From Pseudomonas sp. MWU13-2105 (GTDB lineage: Bacteria > Pseudomonadota > Gammaproteobacteria > Pseudomonadales > Pseudomonadaceae), in NCBI RefSeq assembly GCF_023242315.1, contig NZ_JALLIY010000027.1:1-60527 (forward strand): 60,527 nt of DNA, read 5' to 3'. Positions 49,899 through 59,508 of the stretch are shown here, piece by piece. The position numbers and the translations under genes are program-made. The stretch's first letter is position 1. Every line of letters begins with the position of its first letter. Below the pieces are notes generated by a model. That model was given only the letters and a program-made list of their open reading frames with translations, was not told the DNA's origin and did no database searches.

Positions 49899-51203
49899 AT
49901 GCCTTCGACCCGCAAAGCCTACCGCGCAGCCCTCCTGCACAGCCTCGCCGATCCAGCCGAGGTCGGCATCGAGGCCTCCTATGAATATTTCCCAGACGGC
50001 CTGCTGCTGGTCGAAAACGGTCGCATCAGCGCCCTCGGCGCCGCCAGCGACCTGCTGCCGAGCCTGCCCGCCGACGTTGAAGTCATCCATCATGTCGACG
50101 CCCTGATCACCCCGGGGTTTATCGACACCCATATCCACCTGCCGCAAACCGGGATGGTCGGGGCCTATGGCGAGCAACTGCTGGACTGGCTGAACACTTA
50201 CACCTTCCCCTGCGAAAGCCAGTTCGCCAACCGGGCGCATGCCGAGGAAGTCGCGGATATTTTCATCAAGGAGCTGCTGCGCAACGGCACCACCACAGCC
50301 CTGGTCTTCGGCAGCGTGCACCCGCAATCGGTGGATGCGTTCTTCGAGGCCGCCGAGAAGCTCGACCTGCGAATGATCGCCGGCAAGGTGATGATGGACC
50401 GCAACGCGCCGGACTACCTGACCGACACCGCCGAGTCCGGCTATCTGGAGAGCAAGGCGCTGATCGAACGCTGGCATGGCAAGGGCCGCCTGCACTATGC
50501 GGTAACGCCACGTTTTGCGCCGACCTCGACGCCGGAACAATTGACCCTGGCCGGCCAACTGCTGGGGGAATACCCGGACCTCTACATGCAGACCCACATC
50601 AGTGAGAACCTGCAGGAAGTGCAATGGGTCAAGGAGCTGTTCCCCGAGCGCAAGGGCTACCTGGATGTCTATGACCACTACCAACTGCTCGGCGAGCGCT
50701 CGGTGTTCGCCCACGGCGTGCACCTGTGTGACGACGAGTGCGCGCGCCTGGCGCAGACGGGCTCGGCGGTGGCGTTCTGCCCGACGTCGAACTTCTTCCT
50801 CGGCAGCGGTTTGTTCAACCTGCCGATGGCGGAGAAGCACAAGTTGAATGTCGGCGTCGGCACGGACGTCGGCGGCGGGACCAGTTTCTCGATCCTGCAG
50901 ACGCTGAACGAGGCCTACAAGGTGATGCAGTTGCAGGGGGCGCGCTTGAGTCCGTTCAAATCGCTGTACCTGGCGACCCTCGGCGGCGCCCGGGCGTTGC
51001 GCCTGGAAGAACGGATCGGCAGCCTGCAACCGGGCAGCGACGCCGACTTCCTGGTGCTGGACTACCATGCCACGCCACTGCTCAGTTATCGCCTGAAACA
51101 GGCCCGGAATATTGCCGAGACTTTGTTCGTGCTGATGACCCTGGGGGATGACCGGACGGTGAAGCAGACCTATGCGGCGGGGAATCTGGTGCATCAGCGA
51201 TAA
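49899..51203 (+). CDS. guaD: Guanine deaminase
   Basis: Converts guanine to xanthine, the substrate of XdhAB. The 434-residue amidohydrolase has the metal-binding HxH motif in FIDTHIHLPQTG, further metal ligands in MQTHISENLQEV (His) and VGTDVGGGTSFS (Asp), and a catalytic-Glu region (TPRFAPTSTPEQL). It lies 8 nt after xdhC, so the four genes form one guanine-to-urate operon. Not cytosine deaminase: the length and motifs match GuaD. Confidence 0.95.
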   Translation: MPSTRKAYRAALLHSLADPAEVGIEASYEYFPDGLLLVENGRISALGAASDLLPSLPADVEVIHHVDALITPGFIDTHIHLPQTGMVGAYGEQLLDWLNTYTFPCESQFANRAHAEEVADIFIKELLRNGTTTALVFGSVHPQSVDAFFEAAEKLDLRMIAGKVMMDRNAPDYLTDTAESGYLESKALIERWHGKGRLHYAVTPRFAPTSTPEQLTLAGQLLGEYPDLYMQTHISENLQEVQWVKELFPERKGYLDVYDHYQLLGERSVFAHGVHLCDDECARLAQTGSAVAFCPTSNFFLGSGLFNLPMAEKHKLNVGVGTDVGGGTSFSILQTLNEAYKVMQLQGARLSPFKSLYLATLGGARALRLEERIGSLQPGSDADFLVLDYHATPLLSYRLKQARNIAETLFVLMTLGDDRTVKQTYAAGNLVHQR

Positions 51204-51244
51204 GGGCTGCGGCACTACACACTGCTGTAGGGTGACACTACTAC

Positions 51245-51275
51245 TGTGGCGAGCGAGCTTGCCCGCTCGCCACAA
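51245..51275. repeat. Short REP palindrome
   Basis: TGTGGCGAGCGAGCTTGCCC then GCTCGCCACA, a compact single-unit palindrome, same class as the outer arms at 34195-34319. Confidence 0.78.
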
Positions 51276-51323
51276 CGCCTGGCTCGACTCAAGATCATCC
51301 TTGGCTCGAAGAACAGCTTGCGA

Positions 51324-52088
51324 TCAGAGTTTTGCCCCGGACCGCCCCGGCTTCTTCGCCAACAACAGGTGCGAGAACACCGCATGCAGGTCATCCGAGG
51401 CACTCTCTTCATCGAGGTTGAGCTTGCTGTCGATATGATCCATGTGGTGCATCATCAGATCCACCGCCAGCACCGCATCCCGGGCCTCGATGGCGTCGAT
51501 CAACTGGGTGTGTTCATCGTAGGAACAGTGCGAGCGATTACCGCTTTCGTATTGGGCGATGATCAACGACGTCTGCGACACCAGGCTGCGCTGGAAGCTG
51601 ATCAGCGGGGCATTCTTCGCCGCTTCCGCAAGCTTGAGGTGGAACTCGCCGGAAAGGCGGATCCCGGCCCCACGATCGCCACGGGAAAAGCTGTCGCGCT
51701 CGTCGTTGACCATCTGCCGCAACAGGGCCAGTTCCTCGGCCGTGGCGTGCAAGACCGCCAGCTCGGTAATCGCCTTCTCCACCATGCGCCGGGCCAGGAA
51801 CACCTGGCGGGCTTCCTCGACACTGGGACTCGCCACCACCGCGCCACGATTCGGCCGCAACAGCACCACGCCTTCGTGGGCCAGGCGCGACAAGGCGCGC
51901 CGAATAATGGTGCGACTGACCCCGAAAATCTCCCCCAGCGCCTCTTCGCTCAACTTGGTCCCGGGTGCCAGTCGCTGTTCGAGAATGGCCTCGAAGATAT
52001 GCGCATAGACGATATCGTCCTGGGTCCCGGTGCGTCCGGCCTTGCCGGCACGCGGTTGTTTCTTGAGGGGTTGCAACTGTTCGTTCAT
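51324..52088 (-). CDS. GntR-family (FCD) regulator of the transporter/purine block
   Basis: A 254-residue regulator. N-terminal ~25 residues are basic and flexible (LKKQPRAGKAGRTGTQDD), then a winged helix (IFEAILEQRLAPGTKLSEEA, FGVSRTIIRRALSRLAHEGV) and the FCD domain with its metal-binding histidines (FHLKLAEAAKNAPL, HTQLIDAIEARDA, MMHHMDHID). ATG at 52088 is chosen from the family layout. Divergent from the BenE-like transporter; a palindrome TTGTACACAA lies between them. Different subfamily from the regulator at 44224. Confidence 0.9.
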   Translation of the reverse strand: MNEQLQPLKKQPRAGKAGRTGTQDDIVYAHIFEAILEQRLAPGTKLSEEALGEIFGVSRTIIRRALSRLAHEGVVLLRPNRGAVVASPSVEEARQVFLARRMVEKAITELAVLHATAEELALLRQMVNDERDSFSRGDRGAGIRLSGEFHLKLAEAAKNAPLISFQRSLVSQTSLIIAQYESGNRSHCSYDEHTQLIDAIEARDAVLAVDLMMHHMDHIDSKLNLDEESASDDLHAVFSHLLLAKKPGRSGAKL

Positions 52089-52179
52089 GGTCACTCGGAT
52101 CGGAGACGGCGGCGAATGGACCCCGACTGGCGAACGGCACAGCGGGTCACTGACAAGTAGCGCATAAAAGCATGGCACA

Positions 52180-52189
52180 TTGTACACAA
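52180..52189. promoter_or_regulatory. GntR-type operator candidate
   Basis: TTGTACACAA matches TNGT-N2-ACNA for FadR-type GntR regulators and lies between the divergent regulator and transporter genes. Confidence 0.5.
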
Positions 52190-52313
52190 AGCCGAGTGCC
52201 GACACGACTGTACGGCTATTTGCCGCAGCGGCTGTATTGCAATCGACGCTCACCTTTGCGTTTAGTCTACCGGACTGCCATCGCCCGTTTCCCTGTACAA
52301 GGAATGCCGTTCC

Positions 52314-53504
52314 ATGACCGAGATCACCCGGGCGCGCCTGCGCCCCTTGGCCGACACTTCGCCTTCCGCCGTGGTCGCCGGCTTTATCGCGATGATGACC
52401 GGCTATACCAGCTCCCTGGTGCTGATGTTCCAGGCCGGGCAAGCCGCGGGGCTGAGCAGCGGCCAGATATCCTCGTGGATCTGGGCCCTGTCGATCGGCA
52501 TGGCGCTTTGCAGCATCGGCCTGTCCCTGCGTTACCGCACGCCAATCACCATCGCCTGGTCGACCCCCGGCGCGGCCCTGTTGATCACCAGCCTGTCCGG
52601 GGTGACCTACGGCGAGGCGATCGGTGCCTACATCACCTGCGCGCTGCTGGTGACGATTTGCGGCCTGACCGGCAGTTTCGAGAAGCTGGTCAAGCGCCTG
52701 CCCTCTTCACTGGCGGCGGCGCTGCTGGCGGGCATCCTGTTCAAGATCGGCAGCGAGATCTTCGTCGCCGCGCAACATCGCACCGGGCTGGTGCTGGGGA
52801 TGTTCTTCAGCTACCTGATCGTCAAGCGCTTGTCACCGCGCTATGCCGTGCTCGCCGCCCTGCTGGTCGGCAGCGCCCTCTCGGGGCTGCTGGGGCTGCT
52901 GGATTTCAGTGGCTTCCACCTGGAGGTAGCGACGCCGGTGTGGACCATGCCGTCGTTCTCCCTGGCCGCGACCATCAGCATCGGTATTCCGCTGTTCGTG
53001 GTGGCCATGACCTCGCAGAACATGCCCGGTATCGCCGTGCTGCGCGCCGACGGTTACAACGTGCCGGCGTCGCCGTTGATCAGCGTGACCGGGATCGCCT
53101 CGCTGCTGCTGGCGCCCTTCGGCTCCCACGGGATCAACCTGGCGGCCATCAGCGCGGCTATCTGCACCGGGCCCCATGCCCATGAAGACAAGAGCAAGCG
53201 CTACACGGCTGCGGTGTGGTGCGGGATTTTCTACGGGATTGCCGGGACCTTCGGCGCCACGCTGGCGGCACTGTTTGCCGCGCTGCCCAAGGAGCTGGTG
53301 CTGTCGATCGCGGCACTGGCGTTGTTCGGTTCAATCATGAACGGCTTGAACCTGGCCATGAACGAGCCCAAGGAGCGGGAAGCGGCGCTGATCACCTTTA
53401 TGGTGACAGCGTCGGGGTTCACGCTGTTTTCGGTGGGCTCGGCCTTCTGGGGGATCGTCGCGGGCGTACTGACGTTGCTGATCCTCAATTGGCGCAAGGC
53501 CTGA
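52314..53504 (+). CDS. BenE-family membrane transporter, probably for a purine-related solute
   Basis: A 396-residue inner-membrane protein with about 12 hydrophobic segments. Motifs ADTSPSAVVAGFIAMMTGYT near the start and FLVVAMTSQNMPGIAVLRAD-like text in the middle (here IPLFVVAMTSQNMPGIAVL) match the benzoate/H+ symporter BenE family. The C terminus has a short loop then the last span. Its place next to xdhABC-guaD and a GntR regulator suggests purine or a related aromatic substrate, but BenE members take aromatic acids, so the substrate is open. ATG at 52314 with AAGGA upstream. Confidence 0.82.
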   Translation: MTEITRARLRPLADTSPSAVVAGFIAMMTGYTSSLVLMFQAGQAAGLSSGQISSWIWALSIGMALCSIGLSLRYRTPITIAWSTPGAALLITSLSGVTYGEAIGAYITCALLVTICGLTGSFEKLVKRLPSSLAAALLAGILFKIGSEIFVAAQHRTGLVLGMFFSYLIVKRLSPRYAVLAALLVGSALSGLLGLLDFSGFHLEVATPVWTMPSFSLAATISIGIPLFVVAMTSQNMPGIAVLRADGYNVPASPLISVTGIASLLLAPFGSHGINLAAISAAICTGPHAHEDKSKRYTAAVWCGIFYGIAGTFGATLAALFAALPKELVLSIAALALFGSIMNGLNLAMNEPKEREAALITFMVTASGFTLFSVGSAFWGIVAGVLTLLILNWRKA

Positions 53505-53548
53505 GCAACATACAACCGTTGGAAAAGGCCTGAGCACAACATACAACC

Positions 53549-53636
53549 TGTGGGAGCGGTGCTTGCCCGCGAAAGGAGCACCGCGGTTCGTCAGGAAGAC
53601 CGCCTTATCGTTCTTCGCGGGCAAGCACCGCTCCCA
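53549..53636. repeat. REP inverted pair
   Basis: GTGGGAGCGGTGCTTGCCCG is mirrored by CGGGCAAGCACCGCTCCCAG, between the convergent transporter and chemoreceptor genes. Confidence 0.88.
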
Positions 53637-53673
53637 GAGGATCGCCGCCCCAGGCTTGGCACAATGGTCGGGA

Positions 53674-55644
53674 TCAGATCCGGAAATGCCCGACCATGCC
53701 CTTCAATTCCATCCCCAGTTGCGCCAGCTCGATGCTTGATGCCGCGTTGCCCTGCATCGCCAGCGCCGACTGATCGGCACTGGCGCGGATGCTGGTGACG
53801 CTGCGGTTGATCTCTTCGGCCACCGAACTCTGTTCCTCGGCCGCCGCGGCAATCTGCTGGTTCATCTGCTGGATCAGCGACACCGCCGCGGCGATGCTGC
53901 CCAGCGCGCTCTCGGTCTGCAAGGCATCACTGACCGCCAGCTTGACCAACTCGCCACTGCTCTGGATTTGATGCACCGAGGTCTGCGCCGCCGTACGCAA
54001 GGCACTGACCAGGCGCTCGATCTCTTCGGTGGACTGCTGGGTACGCTTGGCCAGGGCCCGCACTTCATCGGCGACCACGGCAAAGCCCCGACCCTGCTCG
54101 CCGGCCCGGGCCGCCTCGATGGCCGCGTTGAGGGCCAGCAGGTTGGTCTGCTCGGCCACGCTCTTGATAACGCTGAGCACCGTGCCGATATTCTGGATTT
54201 CCGCGCTGAGGCTTTCGATGCTCAGGCTCGCCGAACTGGCCGAATCCGCCAGTTGCTCGATCCGCTGCATGCTCTGGCGCACCACCTGCTGGCCGCTGTC
54301 GACCTTGTCGTCGGCGGTCTGCGCCGCCTGGGCGGCCTCTTCGGCATTGCGCGCGACATCGTGCACGGTCGCCGTCATCTGGTTCATTGCGGTAGCAACC
54401 TGCTCGGTTTCTTCCTTCTGGCTGCTGACTTCCAGGTTGGTCTGCTCAGTGACCGCCGACAACGAATGCGCCGAGCTCGCCAGTTGCTCGATCCCCGCCT
54501 GCAACCCGCTGACAATGCTGCTCAAGCCCACGCCCATCTGCTGCATGGCGAGCATCAGCTGGCCGATTTCGTCACGGCGCCGGACCTCCACACGATTACC
54601 GGTCAGGTCTCCGGCGGCAATCTGCTGGGCGACCAGAATCACACTGCGCAACGGCGCGACAATCAGGCGGGTAATCACCAGTGCCGCCACCATGCCGACC
54701 AACAGGGCCAGGGCCGACGAGCCGATGATCAACAGCGAGTTCTTTTTCAGCTCGGCCTGCATCGACTGGTCCTCGGCGGCATAAGCCTGGTTGACCCGCT
54801 GCACCACCTGAGCCGCGCGCTCATGCAACTGCAGGTAAACCTTTTTCTCCTGTTCCAGCAGGCCGGTGTATTCGGCGAGTTTTTCACCGAAGCTGGCGAT
54901 ATGACCGCTGACCTCGGTGAGTACCGTCTGATAGCCCGGGTCCTTGACCGCGGTCTTGAGTTGTTCCACCTGGGCCAGAGCCTGGTCGGCCTGCTCGATC
55001 TTGCCTTTGTTCTGGTTCTCTTCATCGCCCTTGCGGCTCTGGTCGAGGCGCACCCGGGCCTCGTTCATCGCCTGCAACATCAACTGCGAGACATGACTGA
55101 CCTGGCCGGCCTGCTCGACAAACTCCTTGCCGTCCTTGCCCTGGGAGTCCTTGAGGGCATAGGTGCCGTCGTCGGACAACCCGGCCTGGAGCACGTCAAG
55201 GTTGTTGGCCACGCTGGAAACCGACCAGCTGGCCATTTCCAACGCCAGGTCCTTGGTCTGGGTCAACTCGACAAATTCATCGAACGCCTTGCGGTAGGCC
55301 CCCAGGGCCTGCTCGACATCGGTCATGACCGGCACATTGGCCGCCGATTGCGCCTTGAGGACCTGCGCCTGCGCCAACAGGCCGTCGACGCCCTGGTGCA
55401 GGGCATCAACGGTCTTGGGGTCCGAATGCAGCGCATATTCCTGCTCGAGCAAACGCACCCGGAGCAATTGGCTGTTGAGCGAAGACATCTGCTTGAGCCC
55501 ATCGAAGCGCAAACTGATGGTTTGCAAGGACCAGACACCGATCGCCGCCACCAGACCGGTCAGTAGCAATACCAGGGCAAACCCGATACCCAATTTCTTG
55601 GCCATACCGAGATTGGCGAAACGTCCTTGCACGGCAGAAATCAT
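53674..55644 (-). CDS. Methyl-accepting chemotaxis protein with HBM-type sensor domain
   Basis: A 656-residue chemoreceptor: N-terminal membrane helix (KKLGIGFALVLLLTGLVAAI), a long all-helical periplasmic domain (about 45-300) of the helical bimodular type seen in P. putida McpS, a second membrane helix (SLLIIGSSALALLVGMVAAL), HAMP, and a cytoplasmic signalling domain with the tip VKSVAEQTNLLALNAAIEAA and RAGEQGRGFAVVADEVRALA. HBM receptors sense organic acids; the ligand here is unknown. ATG at 55644 is chosen over a longer frame. Lies apart from other chemotaxis genes. Confidence 0.92.
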   Translation of the reverse strand: MISAVQGRFANLGMAKKLGIGFALVLLLTGLVAAIGVWSLQTISLRFDGLKQMSSLNSQLLRVRLLEQEYALHSDPKTVDALHQGVDGLLAQAQVLKAQSAANVPVMTDVEQALGAYRKAFDEFVELTQTKDLALEMASWSVSSVANNLDVLQAGLSDDGTYALKDSQGKDGKEFVEQAGQVSHVSQLMLQAMNEARVRLDQSRKGDEENQNKGKIEQADQALAQVEQLKTAVKDPGYQTVLTEVSGHIASFGEKLAEYTGLLEQEKKVYLQLHERAAQVVQRVNQAYAAEDQSMQAELKKNSLLIIGSSALALLVGMVAALVITRLIVAPLRSVILVAQQIAAGDLTGNRVEVRRRDEIGQLMLAMQQMGVGLSSIVSGLQAGIEQLASSAHSLSAVTEQTNLEVSSQKEETEQVATAMNQMTATVHDVARNAEEAAQAAQTADDKVDSGQQVVRQSMQRIEQLADSASSASLSIESLSAEIQNIGTVLSVIKSVAEQTNLLALNAAIEAARAGEQGRGFAVVADEVRALAKRTQQSTEEIERLVSALRTAAQTSVHQIQSSGELVKLAVSDALQTESALGSIAAAVSLIQQMNQQIAAAAEEQSSVAEEINRSVTSIRASADQSALAMQGNAASSIELAQLGMELKGMVGHFRI

Positions 55645-55760
55645 GGCGCTTAATCCCCGATTAGAATGCTGAAGGTGCACACGCCCATTCAAGATTCATG
55701 CAGATTCGCAATCGGGACGGGTAAAGCACAAGCCTTTGGCGCCGGAATAATGGCCAAAAG

Positions 55761-57185
55761 CTACATCCGCGTCGCTTTCAGGATGGTCGAGGTCGATTCG
55801 GCGCCACCCAGCAGACGGAAGAACTTCTGTGCGCGCAGATCCGAAGCATAGGCCACATTTATCCTCAGCCAGTCACTGCTCATACCTTGCGGCATGAAGG
55901 CCTCGCCCGGTGCCAGCAGCACCCCCAGCTTGCGCGCCCGGGCCAGGACTTGCACCAAAGGATAGCCCGGGCTGCGGGCCCAGATGAACATGCCGCCGGC
56001 AGGCTCGGCGAACACCTCCCAGCCCGCCCTCTCCAGGGTGTCCAGGGTGGTGACCCGCTCCACGTTCAGGCGCTGGCGCAGGCGCTGCAGCAGCTTGCGG
56101 TAGGCGCCATTGGCCAGCAACATGGCGACCACGCATTCGGCAAAACGCGAGGCGCCAAGGCTGGTGATCATCTTCACTTGTGCCAGGCGCTGGATGAGTT
56201 CGCCCCGGGCACGGACAAAGCCGACCCGCAACGAACTGCTCAGGGTCTTCGAAAACCCCCCGACGTAGATCACCCGCTGCGCGCTGTCCAGCGCCGCCAA
56301 CTGTACCCCCGGCCCGCTTTGCAGATCGCTGTAGATAGCGTCTTCGACGATCAGGAAGTCATGGGCCTGGGCCAACTGCAACAACTGCGTGGCCACCGCC
56401 AGGCTCAGGCTGGTGCCCGTCGGGTTGTGGTAGAGACTGTTGATAAACAGGCAGCGCGGACGGTACTGCTGCAACAGCTTGCGCAACTGCTCCACGTCCG
56501 GTCCGCAATGGGTCCGCTCCACCTCCAGCAGCTTGACCCCCTGCAGTGCCAGCAGCTTGTAGAGGTTGGCGTAGCCCGGGGTTTCCACCACGACACAGTC
56601 ACCCGGCTTGAGCAGGTGGCGTACCAGCAGGTCAAGGGCCTGGGTGACGCCATGGGTCGTCAGTATCTGCTCGGGCGCACAAGGGATGCCCTTTTGCGTC
56701 AGGCGTTTCTGGATCTGCTGACGCAATGCCAGCAGCCCCAGCGGCGTACTGTAGCTGAACATCCCATGCATCTGCGTACGACTGACCTGGCGAATGGCAT
56801 AGGCGATGTCGTCGCTCTCGCGCCAGCTTTCAGGCACCCAGCCGCAGCCCAACTTCAACTCGCCCAGGGGATGTTCACTGAACGCCCCCCACTCCGCCTC
56901 CAACCCTTCGTACCACTGTGGCTCACCGCTGTCGCGGCTGTCGCCATGGGCTTCCGAGACAATAAAGGCCGAGCCGTTGCGCGGCGTCAGCACGCCTTGT
57001 GCCACCAACCGCTGGCAGGCTTCCAGGACATTCGCCTGGCTGAGGGAGTTGTCCTTGGCCAACTGTCGAACGGACGGCAGGCGAGTCCCGGGGCCCGCGC
57101 GATGACTGCGAATCCATTCGATCACGGCGTTGACGATTTGCTGCACGACGGGGACCAGTGCCTGCCGATCAATTTCCAAATCCAT
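55761..57185 (-). CDS. MocR-type regulator (GntR winged helix fused to aminotransferase-like domain)
   Basis: A 474-residue protein: N-terminal GntR winged helix (IVNAVIEWIRSHRAGPGTRL, PSVRQLAKDNSLSQANVLEA; 1-75), a linker, and a fold-type I aminotransferase-like domain with the PLP-binding lysine Lys313 in VGGFSKTLSSSLRVGF, the Asn-Pro motif in YHNPTGTSL, and Asp in LIVEDAIYSD. MocR proteins use PLP to sense amino compounds and usually regulate a neighbouring gene. No matching target is adjacent here; the SDR gene lies on the same strand upstream and is separated by a terminator. Confidence 0.92.
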   Translation of the reverse strand: MDLEIDRQALVPVVQQIVNAVIEWIRSHRAGPGTRLPSVRQLAKDNSLSQANVLEACQRLVAQGVLTPRNGSAFIVSEAHGDSRDSGEPQWYEGLEAEWGAFSEHPLGELKLGCGWVPESWRESDDIAYAIRQVSRTQMHGMFSYSTPLGLLALRQQIQKRLTQKGIPCAPEQILTTHGVTQALDLLVRHLLKPGDCVVVETPGYANLYKLLALQGVKLLEVERTHCGPDVEQLRKLLQQYRPRCLFINSLYHNPTGTSLSLAVATQLLQLAQAHDFLIVEDAIYSDLQSGPGVQLAALDSAQRVIYVGGFSKTLSSSLRVGFVRARGELIQRLAQVKMITSLGASRFAECVVAMLLANGAYRKLLQRLRQRLNVERVTTLDTLERAGWEVFAEPAGGMFIWARSPGYPLVQVLARARKLGVLLAPGEAFMPQGMSSDWLRINVAYASDLRAQKFFRLLGGAESTSTILKATRM

Positions 57186-57367
57186 TGTGTTTGACGCTCC
57201 AACCCATTGTTATTTCTCGTTAAACAGTTAAACACAAAAGCTCGGGGGCCTTGCTTGCACAAAAAGCCTCTCGACTATGCCGTGGAACGCCCGCCCGCCG
57301 GGCCCCGAAGACACCGACTGACACAGCGAGGCGAATGCACCGACCGTATTTCCAACACCGGCGGACA

Positions 57368-57393
57368 TAAAAAAACCCGCCATTAGGCGGGTT
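57368..57393 (-). terminator. Rho-independent terminator after the SDR gene
   Basis: On the minus strand AACCCGCC-TAAT-GGCGGGTT is followed by TTTTTT, 43 nt past the SDR stop codon. Confidence 0.88.
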
Positions 57394-57435
57394 CCTTGCA
57401 AAACGGCTACGAAGCCGGGGGAAGCGAGCGACAGC

Positions 57436-58197
57436 TCAAATCGCGGTGGCTCCGCCGTCCACGGCCAGGGCATGACCGGTGGTGAAAGCGGCGCCGTCGC
57501 TGCACAGATAAAGCACCGCGCTGGCGATCTCCTCGACCTTGCCGATGCGCCCGACCGGATGCATGGCCGCGGCAAATTCGGCCTTCTTCGGATCGGCCTC
57601 ATAGGCGCGACGGAACATGTCGGTGTCGATCACCGCCGGGCAAACGGCATTGACGCGGATTTTCTTCTTTGCGTACTCGATGGCCGCCGATTTGGTCAGG
57701 CCGATGACCGCATGCTTGGACGCCGCGTAGATGCTCATCTTCGGTGCGGCGCCCAGGCCGGCCACCGAAGCGGTGTTGACGATGGCGCCACCGCCCTGGG
57801 CCAACATCAGCGGTAACTGGTGCTTCATGCACAACCAGACGCCTTTGACATTGACCCCCATGATCGCGTCGAACTCGTCCAGGGTGCCGTCGGCCAGCTT
57901 GCCTTTCTCGATCTCGATACCGGCGTTGTTGAAGGCGTAGTCAACCCGTCCGTAGGCATTCACCGCTTGTGCCATGAGGTTCTGTACATCGGCTTCCTGA
58001 GTGACGTTGCAACGCACGAACACGGCATCGCCACCGGCGGCACGGATCAGTTCGACCGTGCCTTCACCACCGGCGACATCGAGGTCGGCAACGACCACCT
58101 TCAGGCCTTCGGCGGCAAACGCCTGGGCGGTCGCGCGGCCAATGCCGGCCGCCGCGCCGGTCACCAGGGCTACCTGGCCGGAAAACGTCATGCTCAT
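57436..58197 (-). CDS. Short-chain dehydrogenase/reductase
   Basis: A 253-residue classical SDR. Cofactor motif TGAAAGIG (14-21), NNAG at about 90-93 and the catalytic triad Ser144, Tyr157, Lys161 (MSIYAASKHAVIG). Asp at the end of the second strand (VVADLDVA) suggests NAD preference. The closest annotated families are glucose-1-dehydrogenase-like and sorbitol-type SDRs, but the substrate cannot be read. GAGGACACAACC precedes the ATG at 58197. Divergent from the MDR gene with 235 bp between starts. Confidence 0.93.
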   Translation of the reverse strand: MSMTFSGQVALVTGAAAGIGRATAQAFAAEGLKVVVADLDVAGGEGTVELIRAAGGDAVFVRCNVTQEADVQNLMAQAVNAYGRVDYAFNNAGIEIEKGKLADGTLDEFDAIMGVNVKGVWLCMKHQLPLMLAQGGGAIVNTASVAGLGAAPKMSIYAASKHAVIGLTKSAAIEYAKKKIRVNAVCPAVIDTDMFRRAYEADPKKAEFAAAMHPVGRIGKVEEIASAVLYLCSDGAAFTTGHALAVDGGATAI

Positions 58198-58432
58198 GGT
58201 TGTGTCCTCAATGCAATTCGAAAGGGCTGCTGGGTTCTCAGTCTAGCCAGCGTGGCGGCTGTCGCGGCAGCACTATCAGGTGCCCGGTTAATGGCTTATG
58301 CATCGCAGTGATAAGCACATGCCGCCCTTTATCATTGAAGTGGATCGCAGCCTATTCGCCTCACCGGCAAAACTTGCCGTCTGCGCGATGAGGGTCTATC
58401 AACAAGACTTCATTGATCTTCGAGTGCCTGCC

Positions 58433-59437
58433 ATGACCACCCAGAACAATCGCCAATTCCTGCTGGCCAAGCGCCCGGTCGGCCCCGCGACCCGCGAGAC
58501 CTTCACCTACCAGCAAGTGCCGGTGGGCGAGCCGGGAACGGGCCAGATCCTGGTCAAGAACGAATACCTGTCCCTCGATCCGGCCATGCGCGGCTGGATG
58601 AACGAGGGCAAGTCCTACATCCCGCCAGTGGGCATCGGCGAGGTAATGCGCGCCTTGGGCGTCGGAAAAGTCGTGGCCTCCAACCATCCGGGCTTTGCCG
58701 TCGGCGACTATGTCAACGGCGCGCTGGGGGTACAGGATTACTTCCTCGGCGAGCCGAAGGGTTTCTACAAGGTCGATCCGAAGCTGGCGCCACTGCCGCG
58801 CTACCTGTCCGCGCTGGGCATGACCGGCATGACCGCCTACTTTGCCCTGCTGGACGTCGGTGCGCCGAAAGACGGCGAAACCGTGGTGATCTCCGGTGCG
58901 GCCGGCGCGGTCGGCAGCATCGCCGGACAGATTGCCAAGCTCAAGGGTTGCCGGGTGGTCGGGATTGCCGGCGGCGCCGAAAAGTGCCGGTTCCTGATCG
59001 ACGAACTGGGCTTCGACGGGGCCATCGACTACAAGAGCGAAGACGTCGGCGCCGGCCTGAAACGTGAATGTCCGAAAGGCGTGGACGTGTATTTCGACAA
59101 CGTCGGCGGCGATATTCTCGACGCGGTGCTGACCCGCCTGAACTTCAAGGCGCGCGTGGTGATCTGCGGTGCCATCAGCCAGTACAACAACAAGGAAGCG
59201 GTGAAAGGCCCGGCCAATTACCTGGCGTTGCTGGTCAATCGTGCGCGCATGGAGGGTTTCGTGGTGATGGACTACGCCAGCCGCTTCGCCGCCGCCGGAC
59301 AGGAAATGGCCGGCTGGATCGCCAAGGGCCAGCTCAAGAGCAAGGAAGATATCGTCGAAGGCCTGGAGACCTTTCCGGAGACGCTGATGAAGCTGTTCAG
59401 CGGGGAGAATTTCGGCAAGCTGGTGTTGAAGGTTTGA
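58433..59437 (+). CDS. NADP-dependent medium-chain oxidoreductase (leukotriene B4 dehydrogenase-like, CurA family)
   Basis: A 334-residue MDR of the PTGR/CurA type (alkenal reductase). Signs: DPAMRGWMNEGKSYIPPVGI, VGDYVNGALGVQDYFL, the nucleotide motif VVISGAAGAVGSIAGQIAKL, and VDVYFDNVGGDILDAV. No zinc ligands, typical of the family that reduces alpha,beta-unsaturated carbonyls with NADPH. ATG at 58433 is chosen because the protein then begins MTTQNNRQFLLAKRPVG as in the family; the longer frame is rejected. Divergent from the SDR gene. Confidence 0.93.
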   Translation: MTTQNNRQFLLAKRPVGPATRETFTYQQVPVGEPGTGQILVKNEYLSLDPAMRGWMNEGKSYIPPVGIGEVMRALGVGKVVASNHPGFAVGDYVNGALGVQDYFLGEPKGFYKVDPKLAPLPRYLSALGMTGMTAYFALLDVGAPKDGETVVISGAAGAVGSIAGQIAKLKGCRVVGIAGGAEKCRFLIDELGFDGAIDYKSEDVGAGLKRECPKGVDVYFDNVGGDILDAVLTRLNFKARVVICGAISQYNNKEAVKGPANYLALLVNRARMEGFVVMDYASRFAAAGQEMAGWIAKGQLKSKEDIVEGLETFPETLMKLFSGENFGKLVLKV

Positions 59438-59463
59438 ATCGAGGCGTTTCCTGCTAGCGCGGA

Positions 59464-59498
59464 TCGCGAGTCACCGGGCATGCGCCGATGACTCGCGA
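59464..59498. other. Perfect 10-bp inverted repeat between the MDR gene and pyrF
   Basis: TCGCGAGTCA (59464-59473) and TGACTCGCGA (59489-59498), between convergent stops. There is no T-run, so a Rho-independent terminator is not clear; it may be a structural or binding site. Confidence 0.45.
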
Positions 59499-59508
59499 CA
59501 AGCCCTTA

